The position numbers were made by a program, and so were the translations under genes. From Ampullaceana balthica (taxonomy: Eukaryota; Mollusca; Gastropoda; Lymnaeidae), in assembly GCA_944989445.1 (NCBI GenBank), contig CALYLW010000322.1, positions 527,723-591,722 of the forward strand: DNA of 64,000 nt, read 5' to 3'. Below are positions 62,196-64,000 of this stretch, piece by piece. The notes beneath the pieces are model-generated. The model was not told the origin of the DNA. It worked only from the letters and a program-made list of their open reading frames with translations, and searched no databases. Numbering within the stretch: position 1 is the stretch's first letter; each line of letters begins with the position of its first letter.

Positions 62196-62359
62196 TCTCA
62201 GCCTTTGATTGCCTTGCGCTTCCCAAACGGCAAAAAGTATTTGAGAAAACCTTCCTGCCAGTGGGAGATTTACTTCCGGTGTGGTCTAACGTCTCATTGG
62301 ACACCAAACTTCCGGTTCCACCTAGTCATGGCGGGAAATTTACCCTCTACACAAATAAG
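62196..62359 (+). CDS. FSIP2-like exon, upstream of two
   Basis: Acceptor AATTGTTCCTCCAG, phase 1 entry, frame SAFDCLALPKRQKVFEKT onward, donor GTTAGT, phase 0 exit. GC content is higher than its surroundings. The donor end is copied in tandem into the following intron. Confidence 0.7.
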
Positions 62360-63330
62360 GTTAGTGTGACACTAACTAGGTCAAACATGTGCACTACACA
62401 AATAAGGTTAATGTGACACTAACTAGGTCAAACATGTACACTACACAAATAAGGTTAGTGTGACACTAACTAGGTCAAACATGTACACTACACAAATAAG
62501 TTTGTACGCTTTACACTGACCTTGATAGTAAGGATATGGGGTTGCAGATGGGGAGCAACAAAGGGTTACCAACAGATTGCAGGAAATAATGGATACACAT
62601 AAAGTAATATCTTTCTAATTGTATTCTGATCAACGCCATTAATAGAAATTTATTATGTCAATAACCATTGAGAAATATGACACAGTGTATCACTCTAAAA
62701 GCCATTAAAAGAAATATAACACTTTAGAAGCCAGTGAGAAAAAGTATCTTTTCAAAGACCATTAGTAAATATATCATGTTAAAATCCGTTGAGAGATATG
62801 TATTATTTTAAAAGCTATATACATGTCTAAGACTATGTTGAACAATTTTAATAGAAATTTATCGTTTTTAAAAAAGCTTTTGTTAGGATTGTATTATCTT
62901 TAAGGCCACTGATAGAAATGTATCATGCTAAAGGCCACTGATAGAAATGTATCATGCTAAAGACCACTGATAGAAATGTATCATGCTGAAGGCCACTGAT
63001 AGAAATGTATCATGCTAAAGGCCACTGATAGAAATGTGTCATGCTGAAGGCCAGTGATAGAAATGTATCATGCTGAAGGCCAGTGATATCAAAGTTTCGT
63101 TGAACTGGTCCCCAGCTTGGAGAGCCCAAGTACATCTCAAGACAGCGTTATGACTTTGATCTCACCAACCCTCAGGGGAGGTCAGCCCCTGGACCGTATG
63201 ATTCACTGGCTGACCCTTCACTTCGGTTTTATTTCACATCTCCACGAGCTAAGCGCCATCTGGTGGATAATGGACTTGTCACTGACAGGGGAGAGATTAA
63301 GTGCACAGTCCAAGAATTCAATCAGTATAG
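62196..63330 (+). CDS. FSIP2-like protein, N-terminal part (gene runs off the right edge)
   Basis: Two exons, 62196-62359 and 63116-63330, join in phase 0 to one frame. It contains VSLDTKLPVPPSHGGKFTLY, the junction TNKLGEPKYISR, QRYDFDLTNPQGR, YDSLADPSLRFYFTSPRAKR and HLVDNGLVTDRGEIKCTVQE, then FNQYR. From memory of the family this matches the start of fibrous sheath-interacting protein 2 (LPV.P, then Y.FNL.DP, SLHDPHL, GYIT..., V.CTL.E.N.YR in the same order and spacing). FSIP2 is a very large sperm-flagellum fibrous-sheath protein, so most of the gene lies beyond 64000. The start codon exon is upstream of 62196; ATG GGA GAA G at 59951 with donor GTGGGT is a possible but weak candidate. Confidence 0.7.
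62345..62505. repeat. 46-bp tandem copies of an exon end and donor
   Basis: About 3.5 copies with CTACACAAATAAGGTTAGTG and ACACTAACTAGGTCAAACAT. CTACACAAATAAG is the exon end and GTTAGT its donor. The second copy has GTTAAT. Confidence 0.93.
62506..62904. other. intron with loose precursors of the next array
   Basis: Degenerate AAAGCCATTGAGAAATAT-like motifs resemble the 29-bp unit that follows. No exon seen. Confidence 0.5.
62905..63090. repeat. 29-bp minisatellite before an FSIP2-like exon
   Basis: About six copies with GGCCACTGATAGAAATGTAT and CATGCTAAA, ending about 25 bp before the exon at 63116. Confidence 0.95.
63116..63330 (+). CDS. FSIP2-like exon, downstream of two
   Basis: Acceptor GAACTGGTCCCCAG, phase 0 entry, donor GTGAGT, phase 2 exit (215 bp). 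It holds the best conserved stretch of the family. A second GTGAGT follows after ATACAG at about 63352, a duplicated donor context. Confidence 0.75.
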
Positions 63331-63377
63331 GTGAGTCTTTCAATAAATACAGGTGAGTGATCAAACATTTCTTGAAT

Positions 63378-63655
63378 GTTGTCGAGCGGCAGCGCACTGG
63401 ACTGTCGTACCGATGGACACGGGTTCGAATCCGTGTGAAGGCAAGGGTTTGTTCCCGGGGCCTAGGGCGTCCCTGAGTCACCCCGCTCCGAATGGGTACC
63501 TAACACTACATGTAGTTAGGCGGCTGGGTAATGCGTGGAACCCACAAAGCCGTGGCCAGTGAATGCTGCATCACTTGCCAACAGATCATCTGTCATGGTC
63601 TGTGGACGCAACTATCTTCTGCATAGAAGGAGCGTCTGTATAGATAAGATAAGAT
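63378..63655 (+). mobile_element. near full-length tRNA-derived SINE
   Basis: A-box-like GTCGAGCGGCAGCGCAC, B-box GGGTTCGAATCCG (63421-63433), core with GGTACCTAACACTA and GGCTGGGTAATGCGTGGAAC, and 3' part AGAAGGAGCGTCTGTATAG ending in (ATAAG)n. This is the best-preserved copy in the window and the reference for copies at 17488, 20159, 21540, 39118 and 53425. Confidence 0.88.
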
Positions 63656-63688
63656 AATATTGACTATCGCATATTACTATTACATATT

Positions 63689-63810
63689 AGGGGCTGTCCA
63701 TAAATTACGTCAACAAAATAGGGGGGGGGAGGGGGTCTGAAAATTTTTGACAATTGTTGACAAGGGGGAGGGGGGGAGGTCAAGAAAAGTTGACGTCAAC
63801 AATGTTACTT
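63689..63810. mobile_element. TGACGT-type MITE end
   Basis: AGGGGCTGTCCATAAATTAC, poly-G, and AAAAGTTGACGTCAACAATG. The related GCGTGACGTCATTTATGG ends at 10640 and 47000 place it in one family. The rest of the window to 64000 is AT-rich with no exon seen. Confidence 0.55.
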
Positions 63811-64000
63811 TTAAAAAAAAATTTTAATACTTAACTTAAGTTCACTTAACAAATGAAAGTTAGACAGCGTTTGTAGTCCTGTGTTACACACTCGCCCAAC
63901 CTTCAGTATTTTAATTGATCTAACCCTATTCCTAGTTTTTAAAAACCGTGCTGTGCTTTTAGAGACCCCACACAATTCAATATAGACACACGAGATGTTT

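Noticed and set aside
63218..63481. Minus-strand frame ending in the SINE
   Set aside because: Antisense of the FSIP2-like exon and SINE; no independent support.

Overview
The window is animal nuclear DNA. It is AT-rich and intron-rich, and by my estimate roughly a third or more of it is tandem repeat. Its eukaryotic features are spliced exons with GT..AG boundaries, immunoglobulin (Ig) exons in the usual 1-1 phase, hAT and pogo-like DNA transposons, a Ty3/gypsy-type LTR element, RNase-H-bearing LINE fragments, and tRNA-derived SINEs. The mix fits a mollusc, most likely a gastropod, but the sequence alone does not prove this. No rRNA, CRISPR array or operon is present.

Three gene regions lie on the + strand. 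(1) An Ig-superfamily type I membrane protein occupies about 2.7-23.65 kb: two short N-proximal exons, four Ig-type exons (13803-14090, 16320-16619, 16907-17245, 19312-19641), a transmembrane exon (21927-22044), a 29-bp cytoplasmic exon and a terminal exon ending at 23648 whose tail carries a YTTI motif. Its start is not in view. (2) A second Ig gene starts at 38461 with a signal-peptide-like exon. One V-type Ig domain follows, split by a phase-0 intron (39838-40073 and 41820-42045), then two microexons and a last exon whose stop codon overlaps an AATAAA signal near 46640. (3) Two exons at 62196-63330 resemble the N-terminus of fibrous sheath-interacting protein 2 (FSIP2), and the gene runs off the right edge. 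Orphan candidate tail exons lie between 54 and 60 kb, including one with a YDTI motif (55259-55378).

Between and inside the genes are more than 30 minisatellites. The largest is a 10.2-kb array of a 21-bp unit (27493-37674), with 2016-bp and 882-bp higher-order duplications and open frames on both strands. A striking theme is that many arrays are built from exon boundaries. Splice donors (14091, 40074, 42046, 62360, 63331) and acceptors (16320, 39838, 59491) have been tandemly copied, together with a few exonic codons, into the adjoining introns. In the strongest case about 50 copies of a 42-bp unit carry repeated GTAAGT donors.

Transposons are unusually readable. A hAT element at 3484-10745 has a perfect 8-bp target duplication. 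It contains a decayed ZMYM1-like hAT transposase and a younger LTR retrotransposon (6097-10237) whose gag carries a CCHC knuckle and a KH-like C-terminal domain but whose pol is almost entirely deleted. Three more hAT-type elements have perfect 8-bp target duplications (46725-47636, 49657-49834, 58582-59172). A pogo-like MITE has TA duplications (55463-55990), and a 376-bp SINE has a 14-bp duplication (17488-17863).
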